Origin: Sphingomonadales bacterium
GTDB taxonomy: Bacteria; Pseudomonadota; Alphaproteobacteria; Sphingomonadales; Sphingomonadaceae
Direction: 5' to 3'
Assembly: GCA_013298745.1 (NCBI GenBank)
Contig: JAAFIT010000099.1
Location: forward strand, 1-7,788
Length of the DNA: 7,788 nt
The position numbers and the translations under genes were made by a program. Numbering within the stretch: the first letter of the stretch is position 1; each line of letters starts with the position of its first letter. The notes below the pieces were generated by a model. It worked only from the letters and a program-made list of their open reading frames with translations. It was not told the origin of the DNA and ran no database searches. Below, piece by piece: positions 1 to 6,280 of the stretch.

Positions 1-1313
1 AACGCCTTGGCGGCAATTGCCGTCAGTTCCGGGCTGAGTGGCACGGCGCCCGGCGCGGCACCTGCCACTGTCACCGGAGTCTGGTTGACGATGTTCAGAC
101 CGGTTTCCTTGGCGAGGTCCGCAAAGCTCTTGCCGGCTTCAACGCCGTCCTCGATCCGGGCGACGACATCGGCAACGGCCGTATCGATGGCGCGTGTCGT
201 CAATTCGGCCACAATCGCCGGACGAGCCTGCGCCAAGGACTTGCCGGCAGCGCCCATGGCATCGACACGAACGACATGCCAGCCAAAGGCGGTCTTGATT
301 GGTGCGGTGATGCCGCCAACGGGGGCGGCGAAGGCTGCAGCGGCAACTTCGGTGCTGGTGGCCTTGCCAAATGCTGCCTGGCTTTGTTCCCCCAACGCAA
401 TGTCGGCGGCGCCAAATCCCGCAAGCCTTTCAGCTGCCTTGCCAAAGCCTTCGGTTGCGGCGGCGGCGGCAATGGCCTTGGCCTTGGCTTCGTCGGGCAC
501 GACGACCTGTTGCAGGATGCGCGTCGCTGCCCCGCCATATCTGGCTGGATCCTTGCTGAAGGCCGCTGCGATATCGGCGTCCGAGACCGTCACACCCTTG
601 GCAATCTGTTCGCGGTCAATGAAGGCGAAGCGAAAACCACGGCGTTCGGGGACCGTGAAGCGCAGCTTGTTGGCTTCATAATATTTGGCAATCTCGGTAT
701 CGGTCGGCGGTGCGGTGACGGCAATCGGCACCAGCGCAACGGCGCCGCGGTGCATGTCGACGAGCAGCCGCGCATAGGGCTCGGCCATGCCGGCCGGAAC
801 CCCGAGCGCGCCGGTGACCGGCACCAGCAATTGCTTGCGCAGGATGTCGTTCGCAATGCTGGCGCGCAATTCGCGATCGGTCATCCGCTGCTCGGCTATC
901 ACCCGACGATAGGTTGCATCGTCGAACTTGCCATCGACCTGGAAGGCCGGAATGCCGGCAATGACGGCACCGATCGCGCGATCGGAGGCGACCATGCCTT
1001 GCGATTTGGCGAATTCTTCCATTGCCGACTGGCCGATGAGCTGTTGCGTCACCGCGGCGACGCCGCCCTGCTTGGCGGCATCGGCCTGCGTCAATGCCGG
1101 GTCACGCTCACGGGCATTGCGAACAGCGCGATCAAAGGCGCTGAGCAGTTCCGGCTCGGAAATGGTCTTCTTGCCCACCTTGGCAATCGAACCCGTTGGC
1201 GCACTGCTGGCAAATGGATCACCGATGCCGGTTACCGCGAAGGCGACGAGCAAAAAGCCGAGCATGATGATCACCGGCCAGCTGGTGAGCCATTTGCGAA
1301 TGAAGCTGATCAT
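1..1313 (-). CDS. ppiD: PpiD-like SurA-N/parvulin periplasmic foldase (peptidylprolyl isomerase family), 3'-truncated by window edge
   Basis: Reading the minus strand from the ATG at 1313-1311 gives an open frame of 437 codons that runs off the left edge, so the C-terminus is missing. The protein starts MISFIRKWLTSW and has one hydrophobic segment at about residues 12-32, fitting an N-in inner-membrane anchor with the rest in the periplasm. Residues about 40-190 look like a SurA-type N-terminal chaperone domain (IAKVGKKTISEPEL, then a helical stretch containing FQVDGKFDDATYRRV). Residues about 258-352 correspond to a parvulin domain: TRILQQVVVPDEAKAKAI aligns with the usual RHILV start and FGWHVVRV is the typical parvulin end strand. 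The usual His of the RHIL motif is absent, so isomerase activity may be weak or lost, as reported for some PpiD proteins. Family role: folding of newly exported outer-membrane and periplasmic proteins near SecYEG. It is transcribed divergently from tpiA. SurA-like naming is an alternative, but the membrane anchor favours PpiD. Confidence 0.85.
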   Translation of the reverse strand, partial: MISFIRKWLTSWPVIIMLGFLLVAFAVTGIGDPFASSAPTGSIAKVGKKTISEPELLSAFDRAVRNARERDPALTQADAAKQGGVAAVTQQLIGQSAMEEFAKSQGMVASDRAIGAVIAGIPAFQVDGKFDDATYRRVIAEQRMTDRELRASIANDILRKQLLVPVTGALGVPAGMAEPYARLLVDMHRGAVALVPIAVTAPPTDTEIAKYYEANKLRFTVPERRGFRFAFIDREQIAKGVTVSDADIAAAFSKDPARYGGAATRILQQVVVPDEAKAKAIAAAAATEGFGKAAERLAGFGAADIALGEQSQAAFGKATSTEVAAAAFAAPVGGITAPIKTAFGWHVVRVDAMGAAGKSLAQARPAIVAELTTRAIDTAVADVVARIEDGVEAGKSFADLAKETGLNIVNQTPVTVAGAAPGAVPLSPELTAIAAKA

Positions 1314-1376
1314 GTTGGTCTGTGGTCCGGTACTGCAAACAGGCGATGGCACCGCAATGCCACTGGAAAGCGGGCG

Positions 1377-1405
1377 GTTGTAACGGCGGCGGCGGCTTGC
1401 CACAA
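1377..1405 (-). promoter_or_regulatory. Candidate sigma70-type promoter for the ppiD-like gene
   Basis: On the minus strand TTGTGG (1405-1400) and TACAAC (1382-1377) are separated by exactly 17 bp. The -35 box matches the first three consensus bases and the -10 box matches four of six. It would give a leader of roughly 55-60 nt before the ATG at 1313. It lies in the 141-bp divergent gap (1314-1454), which must contain promoters for both directions. I could not find an equally good plus-strand promoter for tpiA there. The call is weak because alphaproteobacterial promoters often depart from the consensus. Confidence 0.3.
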
Positions 1406-1443
1406 GGCGCGCCAGCCGCGAAAGGGCAGATGTTTGGTGAAAT

Positions 1444-1448
1444 GAGGG
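1444..1448 (+). promoter_or_regulatory. Ribosome binding site of tpiA
   Basis: GAGGG lies 6 nt before the ATG at 1455 and supports that start. The encoded protein reaches the conserved NWKMNG motif after only eight residues, as expected for this family, so no upstream start is needed. Confidence 0.6.
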
Positions 1449-1454
1449 CAGGCG

Positions 1455-2174
1455 ATGGGGAACGCTTTGATTGTCGGCAACTGGAAGATGAACGGGCTGT
1501 CCGCCTCGTTGGCCGAGATTGCGGCGATGGCGGCGGCACGCAACGACTTGTGGGTGGCGCCGCCGTTCACGCTGATTGCTGGCGCCGTGGCGGCGGCACA
1601 GGGGCGGCTACGGGTTGGCGGGCAGGACTGCCATAGCAGACCGAATGGAGCGCACACCGGCTGCGTATCGGCGGCGATGCTGGCCGATCTGGGGGCGGGC
1701 TTCGTCATCGTCGGCCATAGCGAGCGGCGCACGGACAATGGCGAAACCGATACCGATGTGCGCGCCAAGGCGCTCGCCGGGCGCGCGGCGGGCCTCGATG
1801 TCATCGTCTGCGTCGGCGAAACCGAAGGCCAGCGCGATGCCGGCGAGGTGGAGGCAGTCGTCGGCCGCCAGCTTGCCGGATCGCTGCCCGACGCCACCGA
1901 TGGCTTGATCATCGCCTATGAACCCGTCTGGGCGATCGGCACCGGCCGCACGCCGACTCCCGAGGATGTGACGGCCGTGCATGGCTTCATCCGCGCGCAA
2001 TTGCTGGCGCGCTTTGGCGATGCCGGGCAGGGGGTGCGCATCCTTTATGGTGGCTCGGTGAAGCCCGATAATGCGGCGCTGCTGCTGGGTCAGCCCGATG
2101 TTGGCGGCGCGCTGGTTGGCGGGGCCAGCTTGACGGCGGCCAGCCTGTTGGCAATCGCGGCAGCGGCTGCCTGA
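1455..2174 (+). CDS. tpiA: Triosephosphate isomerase
   Basis: This 239-residue cytoplasmic enzyme interconverts dihydroxyacetone phosphate and glyceraldehyde 3-phosphate in glycolysis and gluconeogenesis. All active-site motifs are visible: NWKMNG with the substrate-binding Asn9 and Lys11; GQDCH at 56-60; VGHSERR with the catalytic electrophile His88; [17 protein letters not shown] with the catalytic base Glu156 followed by the flexible loop-6 region; and the phosphate-binding GGSVKPDN at 199-206 and [10 protein letters not shown] near the C-terminus. At 239 residues it is slightly shorter than the usual ~250. One oddity is GAHTGCVS (65-72), where Cys70 replaces the acidic residue usually found in this dimer-interface loop. 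The ATG is preceded by GAGGG. It is divergent from the ppiD-like gene, and secG follows after 73 bp in which I see no clear terminator, so co-transcription with secG is plausible. Confidence 0.97.
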   Translation: MGNALIVGNWKMNGLSASLAEIAAMAAARNDLWVAPPFTLIAGAVAAAQGRLRVGGQDCHSRPNGAHTGCVSAAMLADLGAGFVIVGHSERRTDNGETDTDVRAKALAGRAAGLDVIVCVGETEGQRDAGEVEAVVGRQLAGSLPDATDGLIIAYEPVWAIGTGRTPTPEDVTAVHGFIRAQLLARFGDAGQGVRILYGGSVKPDNAALLLGQPDVGGALVGGASLTAASLLAIAAAAA

Positions 2175-2247
2175 TCGCGGCCACCTTGCCCTATCGTCGG
2201 CGCATCGCTACATCGCCGCGTCAGTCCTGCCTGAAAGTTTCCCCTCC

Positions 2248-2583
2248 GTGATCACCTTTTTCCTTGTCGTTCACACGCTGATCGCCATCGCCCTTGTCGG
2301 CGTCATCCTGCTGCAACGCTCGGAAGGCGGCGGCCTTGGTATCGGCGGCGGCACCGGCGGCGGCCTGATGACGGCACGTGGCGCTGCCAATCTGCTGACG
2401 CGATCGACGACGATTCTCGCGGCTTTGTTTATCGGCACCTCGATCATCCTCGCCGTGCTGGCCGCTGGCACCAACAAGGCCAAGCCGATTGACACGAGCC
2501 TGGCCAAGACAGCGGCGCCGATCGCCCCGGCAGCGGCGCCAGTGCTGCCACCGGCGCCCGCCGGCGTGCCCATCGCCAATTGA
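2248..2583 (+). CDS. secG: Preprotein translocase subunit SecG
   Basis: This 111-residue inner-membrane protein is the small accessory subunit of the SecYEG translocon, which stimulates SecA-driven export. It has the standard two-helix layout: TM1 at about residues 2-22, then the conserved cytoplasmic signature LLQRSEGGGLGIGGG with a Gly-rich loop (27-39) and GLMTARGAANLLTRST, then TM2 at about 53-73. An Ala/Pro-rich tail (about 83-108) of the kind common in alphaproteobacterial SecG follows. The start is GTG at 2248, because TM1 begins straight after it; no strong Shine-Dalgarno sequence precedes it. The 73-bp gap from tpiA (2175-2247) contains nothing I recognise. Its stop codon overlaps the start of the downstream permease (TTGA at 2580-2583), implying translational coupling. 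Confidence 0.95.
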   Translation: MITFFLVVHTLIAIALVGVILLQRSEGGGLGIGGGTGGGLMTARGAANLLTRSTTILAALFIGTSIILAVLAAGTNKAKPIDTSLAKTAAPIAPAAAPVLPPAPAGVPIAN

Positions 2584-3884
2584 CGGCAGCGGCTAGCCCC
2601 GAGGCGCCCAGTTCGGACGCAACACGTCCTTCGCAGGCGCGCCAGCTGTTCGGCGGTGCCGCCGGCAATCTTGTCGAATGGTTTGACTGGTACGCCTATT
2701 CGGCGTTCGCGCTGTATTTTGCCCCGGCGTTCTTTCCCAAGGGCGATGCGCTGGCCCAGGCGCTCAACACCGCAGCGATTTTTGCCGTCGGCTTTCTGAT
2801 GCGGCCGATCGGCGGTTGGGTGCTTGGCATTTATGCCGACCGCTATGGTCGCAAGGCAGCGTTGACACTGTCCGTGGCGATGATGTGCACCGGCTCGCTG
2901 ATCATCGCCGTCGCGCCAACCTATGGACAGGTCGGGCTGCTGGCGCCGCTGATCCTGTTGTTCGCGCGCCTTGTGCAGGGCATCTCAGTTGGCGGCGAAT
3001 ATGGCACCTCGGCGACCTTCATGAGCGAAGTTGCCGAGCCCAAACGGCGCGGTTTTCTGGCTAGTTTTCAATATGTCACCCTGATCGGCGGGCAATTGCT
3101 GGCGCTTGCATTGCTGGTCGTGATGCAAGCGACATTGTCTGAAGACCAGCTTTTTGCCTGGGGCTGGCGCGTGCCGTTCGTTGTGGGCGCGCTGTGTGCG
3201 GTTCTTGTCTTCCGCTTGCGGCGTACTCTAGTGGAGACCGAAGCTTTCACCAAGGCGGCGGGCGAGACGCAACGCGGGCGCACGGCGCAACTTTTCGCCC
3301 ATCCCCGCGCGCTTCTCACGGTGTTGGCATTGACCGCCGGCGGTAGCCTCGCCTTCTATACCTATACTACCTACATGCAGAAATATCTGGTTTTGTCAGC
3401 AGGTTGGAGCAAGCCCGACGCTACTATCACCACGGCCGCCGCCTTGTTCTTCTATATGCTGATGCAGCCGATGTTCGGCGCCCTGTCTGATCGGATTGGG
3501 CGACGGCCGTTGCTGATCAGCTTCGGCGTGCTCGGGACATTGATGACCGTGCCGGCGATGATTGCCATTGGTCAGGCCGCATCGCGTCTGGAAGGCTTTG
3601 TGCTGATGATGGCGACGCTGACCGTGCTCAGTTGCTATACGGCGATATCGGGGGTGGTGAAGGCGGAGATGTTCCCCGCCAGCATCCGCGCGCTGGGTGT
3701 CGGCCTGCCCTATGGTGTCGGTGTTGCGGTGTTCGGCGGCTCGGCGGAATACGTCGCGCTGGCGTTCAAGTCGGCGGGCTATGAATCGGGCTTCTTCTGG
3801 TATGTCGCGATCATGTGCGCTGTCGCATTGGCTGCGGCGATCTCGTTGCCGGACACCAGAAGCAACTCCAAAATCGAAACCTGA
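2580..3884 (+). CDS. kgtP: KgtP-like 2-oxoglutarate:H+ symporter (MFS, metabolite:H+ symporter family)
   Basis: This is a 434-residue, probably 12-helix inner-membrane permease of the major facilitator superfamily. It strongly resembles remembered E. coli KgtP, which imports 2-oxoglutarate with protons: GNLVEWFDWYAYS (29-41), GFLMRPIGGW (71-80), the inter-helix 2/3 motif with ADRYGRK (86-92), RLVQGISVGGEYGTSAT (130-146), ASFQYVTLIGGQLLAL (161-176), WGWRVPF (194-200), FYTYTTYMQKYL (259-270), the repeated loop motif GALSDRIGRR (300-309), KAEMFPASIRALGVGL (361-376) and FGGSAEYVAL (385-394). Length matches the family. The only start codon before the conserved region is TTG at 2580, which shares TTGA with the secG stop. 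No Shine-Dalgarno sequence is evident, so translation probably depends on ribosomes finishing secG. Another dicarboxylate as substrate cannot be excluded, since related MHS transporters differ in specificity. Confidence 0.87.
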   Translation: MTAAASPEAPSSDATRPSQARQLFGGAAGNLVEWFDWYAYSAFALYFAPAFFPKGDALAQALNTAAIFAVGFLMRPIGGWVLGIYADRYGRKAALTLSVAMMCTGSLIIAVAPTYGQVGLLAPLILLFARLVQGISVGGEYGTSATFMSEVAEPKRRGFLASFQYVTLIGGQLLALALLVVMQATLSEDQLFAWGWRVPFVVGALCAVLVFRLRRTLVETEAFTKAAGETQRGRTAQLFAHPRALLTVLALTAGGSLAFYTYTTYMQKYLVLSAGWSKPDATITTAAALFFYMLMQPMFGALSDRIGRRPLLISFGVLGTLMTVPAMIAIGQAASRLEGFVLMMATLTVLSCYTAISGVVKAEMFPASIRALGVGLPYGVGVAVFGGSAEYVALAFKSAGYESGFFWYVAIMCAVALAAAISLPDTRSNSKIET

Positions 3885-3907
3885 AGGGACCTGCACAGCA
3901 TCTGCGC

Positions 3908-3935
3908 TTTGCAAACGCGGCGCATGGTTCATAAT
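3908..3935 (+). promoter_or_regulatory. Candidate promoter for the S8 protease gene
   Basis: The 81-bp gap after the permease contains TTTGCA (3908-3913) and CATAAT (3930-3935), 16 bp apart. The latter is a good -10 match in otherwise GC-rich DNA. A start a few bases downstream would give a short leader of about 20-25 nt to the ATG at 3966. This would let the protease be transcribed independently of the tpiA-secG-kgtP run. TTTGCAAA (3908-3915) is also an 8-bp palindrome. Support is by eye only. Confidence 0.35.
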
Positions 3936-3953
3936 CAGGTTCGGTGTTGCACT

Positions 3954-3957
3954 GGAG
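3954..3957 (+). promoter_or_regulatory. Ribosome binding site deciding the S8 protease start
   Basis: GGAG lies 8 nt before the ATG at 3966. It favours this start over the in-frame upstream TTG (3909) and ATG (3924), and from 3966 the protein begins directly with a compact lipoprotein signal peptide. Confidence 0.55.
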
Positions 3958-3965
3958 TTGCGTTG

Positions 3966-4025
3966 ATGCCCTGTTGGCGAGCCCTTGGCGCAGTAAGCAG
4001 CCTCGCACTGCTGCTCGCCGGTTGC
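3966..4025 (+). other. Lipoprotein signal peptide and lipobox (LAG|C)
   Basis: Codons 1-20 of the protease encode a basic n-region (MPCWR), a hydrophobic core (about 6-17) and LLAG followed by Cys20 (codon 4023-4025), the expected site of lipidation by Lgt and cleavage by LspA. Five glycines follow the Cys. An Asp at +2, which would retain the protein in the inner membrane in E. coli, is absent. Confidence 0.8.
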
Positions 4026-6200
4026 GGCGGCGGCGGCGGTGTTACGTCAACGCCGGTGCCGACTCCGAGCCCGACTCCGACTCCAACACCGACTCCCACA
4101 CCAACGCCGACCCCTACACCAACGCCTGCAATTAATTACGATACCGCCGAATATCGCCGCTCGAATGGCGCAGTGGCCGCGCAAGCGATTGCGGCCTATC
4201 AGGCCGGGGCGACCGGAGCCGGCGTTATCGTCGCGGTCATCGATAGCGGCGTTGCCTCGACGAATGCGGAATTCGCCGGGCGTATTTCGCCGCTCAGCCG
4301 GGATGTGGCGGGCAGCCGAAGCATCGATGACGAAGATGGGCATGGCACTGAGGTCGCGGGCATCCTTGTTGCGGCGCGCAACAATGTCGGCATTCAAGGC
4401 GTTGCCTTTGATGCGACGTTGCTCGCGCTGCGTGCCGATGCTCCGGGCAGTTGCACCGAAACGACCGGTTGCAGCTTTTCGTCAACCGCGATCGCGGCCG
4501 GCTTTGATGTCGCGGCGTCGGCGCGCGCGCGGGTTGTCAACGTGTCGCTGGGCGGTGGCAGTGCGCCCTTTTCGGTGCGCAATGCCGCCGCTCGTGCCAG
4601 TGCCAATGGCGCGGTAATCGTGCTGTCCGCCGGCAATGACGGCAATTCCGACGTCGAAGCCTTTGCGTCCGGCATCCATGCGGCCGCTCCCGGATCGGTG
4701 ATCGTTGCGGGTGCGATTGATGAGTCGCGCGTCATTGCCAGTTTCAGTAATCGTGCCGGCCTCGCAGCGGACTATTTCTTGACCGCGCTCGGCAACCGCG
4801 TTCGCAGCTTCGATCATACCGGTACGGCCTTTTTCTATAGTGGGACATCGGAAGCAGCGCCGATCATTTCGGGTGCGGCTGCATTGCTTGCGCAAGCCTA
4901 TCCCGGCCTGTCACCGGCACAGATCGTCGATATCCTGTTGCGCACTGCCGATGATCTTGGCGACGTCGGCACCGATATCATCTATGGCCGTGGCGCGCTC
5001 AACATCACCCGCGCCTTTGCGCCTATTGGTGCGTTGAGCGTCGCCAAAGTTGCAGAGACAATCGACACCAGCGCCATCGGCGTGCTCGGCAGCCCGTTGG
5101 GCGATGCGCCACAACTTGGCATGGCTGTTTCGCAACTGCCGGTCCGCGACCAGTATGATCGCCCCTACACCGTCGATCTCGGCAGCCGGTTGCGCGCTCA
5201 GGTGCCGGGGCGGTTGGCGATGGCGCTGCTCGGCGCCGATATCACCAGCAACAGCAACCGCTATGGCAATGCCGAGGTTTCGATGTCGGTGCGTGGTGTC
5301 GATGGGACACACTGGCGCGGCGATGTCGCGACCGGCGTTGATCCGCGTCAACTGCCACAAGCGGCCTTCCTGGGCGGTCAGATGCGCGTGCCGCTGGCGC
5401 CGGGACGGGTTGCGGTGTTCGGCTATGGCCAGTCGGCAGCGGCGTTGCTCGACAGCGCCGACGACGGCGCGCCACGCGTCATGCCGCTGGTGGCCGGCCG
5501 GGCAGGGGAGGCGAGCCTTGCCATGGCTTCACAGGGCGGCGCCGCGCTGGTCCAGCGCTGGGGTGCATGGACGATCGGCACCGCCTTTGCCGCGCAATCG
5601 ATCGCCCCGGCCGGTGGCACTGCGGGCCGCCAAGCGCTGCGCGCCTCGCGGGCACTGATGCAGGCCGATCGCTGGCTGGGGCCGCTGCGCGTCGGGCTGG
5701 GAGCCGAACTGTTGATGGAAGATGGCAGCGTGCTCGGCTCGCAACTGCCGGCGGTGTTCGGGCTGGCGGGCGCATCGACCACAAGCGCGCTCGCCCGCTT
5801 TGCGTTGCCATTGGGGCAATGGACGGTCACGGGGGATGCCCGGATCGGCTTCACGCGCGCTGATCTGTCGGGGCGCGGGCTGATTGTCACCGACCCGCGC
5901 CTGGTTTCGACAGCAGCCTCTTTCAGCGTTGCCCGAGACAGCCTGTTTCTCGATTCGGACCAATTGCGTCTGACACTGGCACAGCCGCTGCGCGCGTCCG
6001 GTCAGGTGAAGCTTGCCACTGATGCGGCACCGGTTCGGCTTGGGCCAAGCGGCCGTGAAACCGCGTTGGAGATGGATTATCTGCGACCGTTCGGGCCTGG
6101 CAGCTTGTCGCTCGCGGCCTTCTGGCGCCAACAGCCCGGCAATATTGCCGCCAGCCCTGCCGACGCTGGCGTTGCGGCGCGGCTGCACTGGCGTTTTTGA
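3966..6200 (+). CDS. Predicted outer-membrane lipoprotein S8 (subtilisin-like) serine protease with C-terminal beta-barrel, autotransporter-like
   Basis: A 744-residue exported protein. Residues 1-19 form a lipoprotein signal peptide ending LLLAG, with lipobox Cys20; Gly at +2 favours the outer membrane. Gly5 and a Pro-Thr linker (31-54) follow. The peptidase S8 domain spans about 60-350 with a full triad: Asp93 (VAVIDSGV), His126 (DGHGTEVAG) and Ser295 (SGTSEAAP), plus oxyanion-hole Asn224 (SAGNDGN). The serine motif carries Glu where Met is most common. Cys163 and Cys169 may form a disulfide. GRGALNITRA (341-350) closes the protease domain. About 390 residues follow with amphipathic beta-strand character, ending in RLHWRF: Phe last, with Trp, Leu, Ala and Val at alternate positions, the usual C-terminal signal of BAM-assembled outer-membrane proteins. 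I infer a NalP-type layout, but cannot confirm the barrel as a named autotransporter domain. Targets are unknown. It lies between kgtP and pyrG, with its own candidate promoter. Confidence 0.85.
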   Translation: MPCWRALGAVSSLALLLAGCGGGGGVTSTPVPTPSPTPTPTPTPTPTPTPTPTPAINYDTAEYRRSNGAVAAQAIAAYQAGATGAGVIVAVIDSGVASTNAEFAGRISPLSRDVAGSRSIDDEDGHGTEVAGILVAARNNVGIQGVAFDATLLALRADAPGSCTETTGCSFSSTAIAAGFDVAASARARVVNVSLGGGSAPFSVRNAAARASANGAVIVLSAGNDGNSDVEAFASGIHAAAPGSVIVAGAIDESRVIASFSNRAGLAADYFLTALGNRVRSFDHTGTAFFYSGTSEAAPIISGAAALLAQAYPGLSPAQIVDILLRTADDLGDVGTDIIYGRGALNITRAFAPIGALSVAKVAETIDTSAIGVLGSPLGDAPQLGMAVSQLPVRDQYDRPYTVDLGSRLRAQVPGRLAMALLGADITSNSNRYGNAEVSMSVRGVDGTHWRGDVATGVDPRQLPQAAFLGGQMRVPLAPGRVAVFGYGQSAAALLDSADDGAPRVMPLVAGRAGEASLAMASQGGAALVQRWGAWTIGTAFAAQSIAPAGGTAGRQALRASRALMQADRWLGPLRVGLGAELLMEDGSVLGSQLPAVFGLAGASTTSALARFALPLGQWTVTGDARIGFTRADLSGRGLIVTDPRLVSTAASFSVARDSLFLDSDQLRLTLAQPLRASGQVKLATDAAPVRLGPSGRETALEMDYLRPFGPGSLSLAAFWRQQPGNIAASPADAGVAARLHWRF
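4056..4127 (+). repeat. Hexanucleotide-period repeat encoding a Pro-Thr linker
   Basis: About eleven Pro-Thr dipeptide units (one with Ser for Thr) are encoded in tandem 6-bp units, spanning residues 31-54 of the protease and joining the lipidated N-terminus to the catalytic domain. Pro uses CCG, CCA, CCC and CCT, and Thr uses ACT, ACA, ACG and ACC, so the DNA is much less uniform than the peptide. Gain or loss of 6-bp units would change linker length without shifting frame. Confidence 0.9.
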
Positions 6201-6214
6201 GGCGTTCGCCGGGA

Positions 6215-6223
6215 TTATCCACA
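6215..6223 (+). promoter_or_regulatory. Perfect DnaA-box 9-mer (TTATCCACA) in the pyrG upstream region
   Basis: The 80-bp gap 6201-6280 between the protease stop and pyrG contains TTATCCACA, identical to the high-affinity E. coli DnaA-box consensus. It lies 57 bp before the pyrG ATG, where a bound protein could influence pyrG transcription. It is a single site without the box cluster or AT-rich region of an origin. The match is certain, but binding and function are not shown. Confidence 0.4.
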
Positions 6224-6265
6224 ACAATCGGCGCTTGGCACTGGCGCTACGGCGGTCAAACCGGC

Positions 6266-6270
6266 TAAGG
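6266..6270 (+). promoter_or_regulatory. Possible weak ribosome binding site of pyrG
   Basis: TAAGG lies 10 nt before the ATG at 6281, a slightly long spacing. The bases directly before the start are TCCTCCC, which cannot pair with the anti-Shine-Dalgarno sequence, so this is the only candidate. The start is fixed mainly by the conserved N-terminus of the protein. Confidence 0.35.
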
Positions 6271-6280
6271 CATTCCTCCC

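Noticed and set aside
1403..1425. TTGCCA-based plus-strand promoter for tpiA
   Set aside because: No acceptable -10 hexamer occurs at 16-18 bp spacing.
276..1445. A 389-residue plus-strand open frame over the ppiD-like gene
   Set aside because: The minus-strand frame gives a coherent SurA-N/parvulin protein; the plus-strand translation is low-complexity and unlike any family I know.
2176..2220. CGCGG/CCGCG inverted repeat between tpiA and secG as a terminator or regulatory hairpin
   Set aside because: The 5-bp arms are 35 nt apart with no T-run; such matches are common in GC-rich DNA.
3909..3965. A longer protease start at TTG 3909 or ATG 3924
   Set aside because: It would add up to 19 residues before the signal peptide and would overlap the candidate promoter; the ATG at 3966 has GGAG at good spacing and a compact lipoprotein signal.
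6201..6210. GGCGTTCGCC after the protease stop as a terminator hairpin
   Set aside because: The loop would be only 2 nt and no T-run follows it; the T-run lies before the hairpin.
5529..6227. A 232-residue minus-strand open frame inside the protease gene
   Set aside because: It is rich in Arg, Ala, Pro and Gln, as antisense shadows usually are, and the plus-strand frame continues to a typical barrel C-terminus.
6235..6250. TTGGCACTGGCGCTAC as a sigma54 promoter for pyrG
   Set aside because: The -24-like TGGCAC is present, but the -12 GC at the required spacing is absent (AC instead) and TTGCW is not matched.
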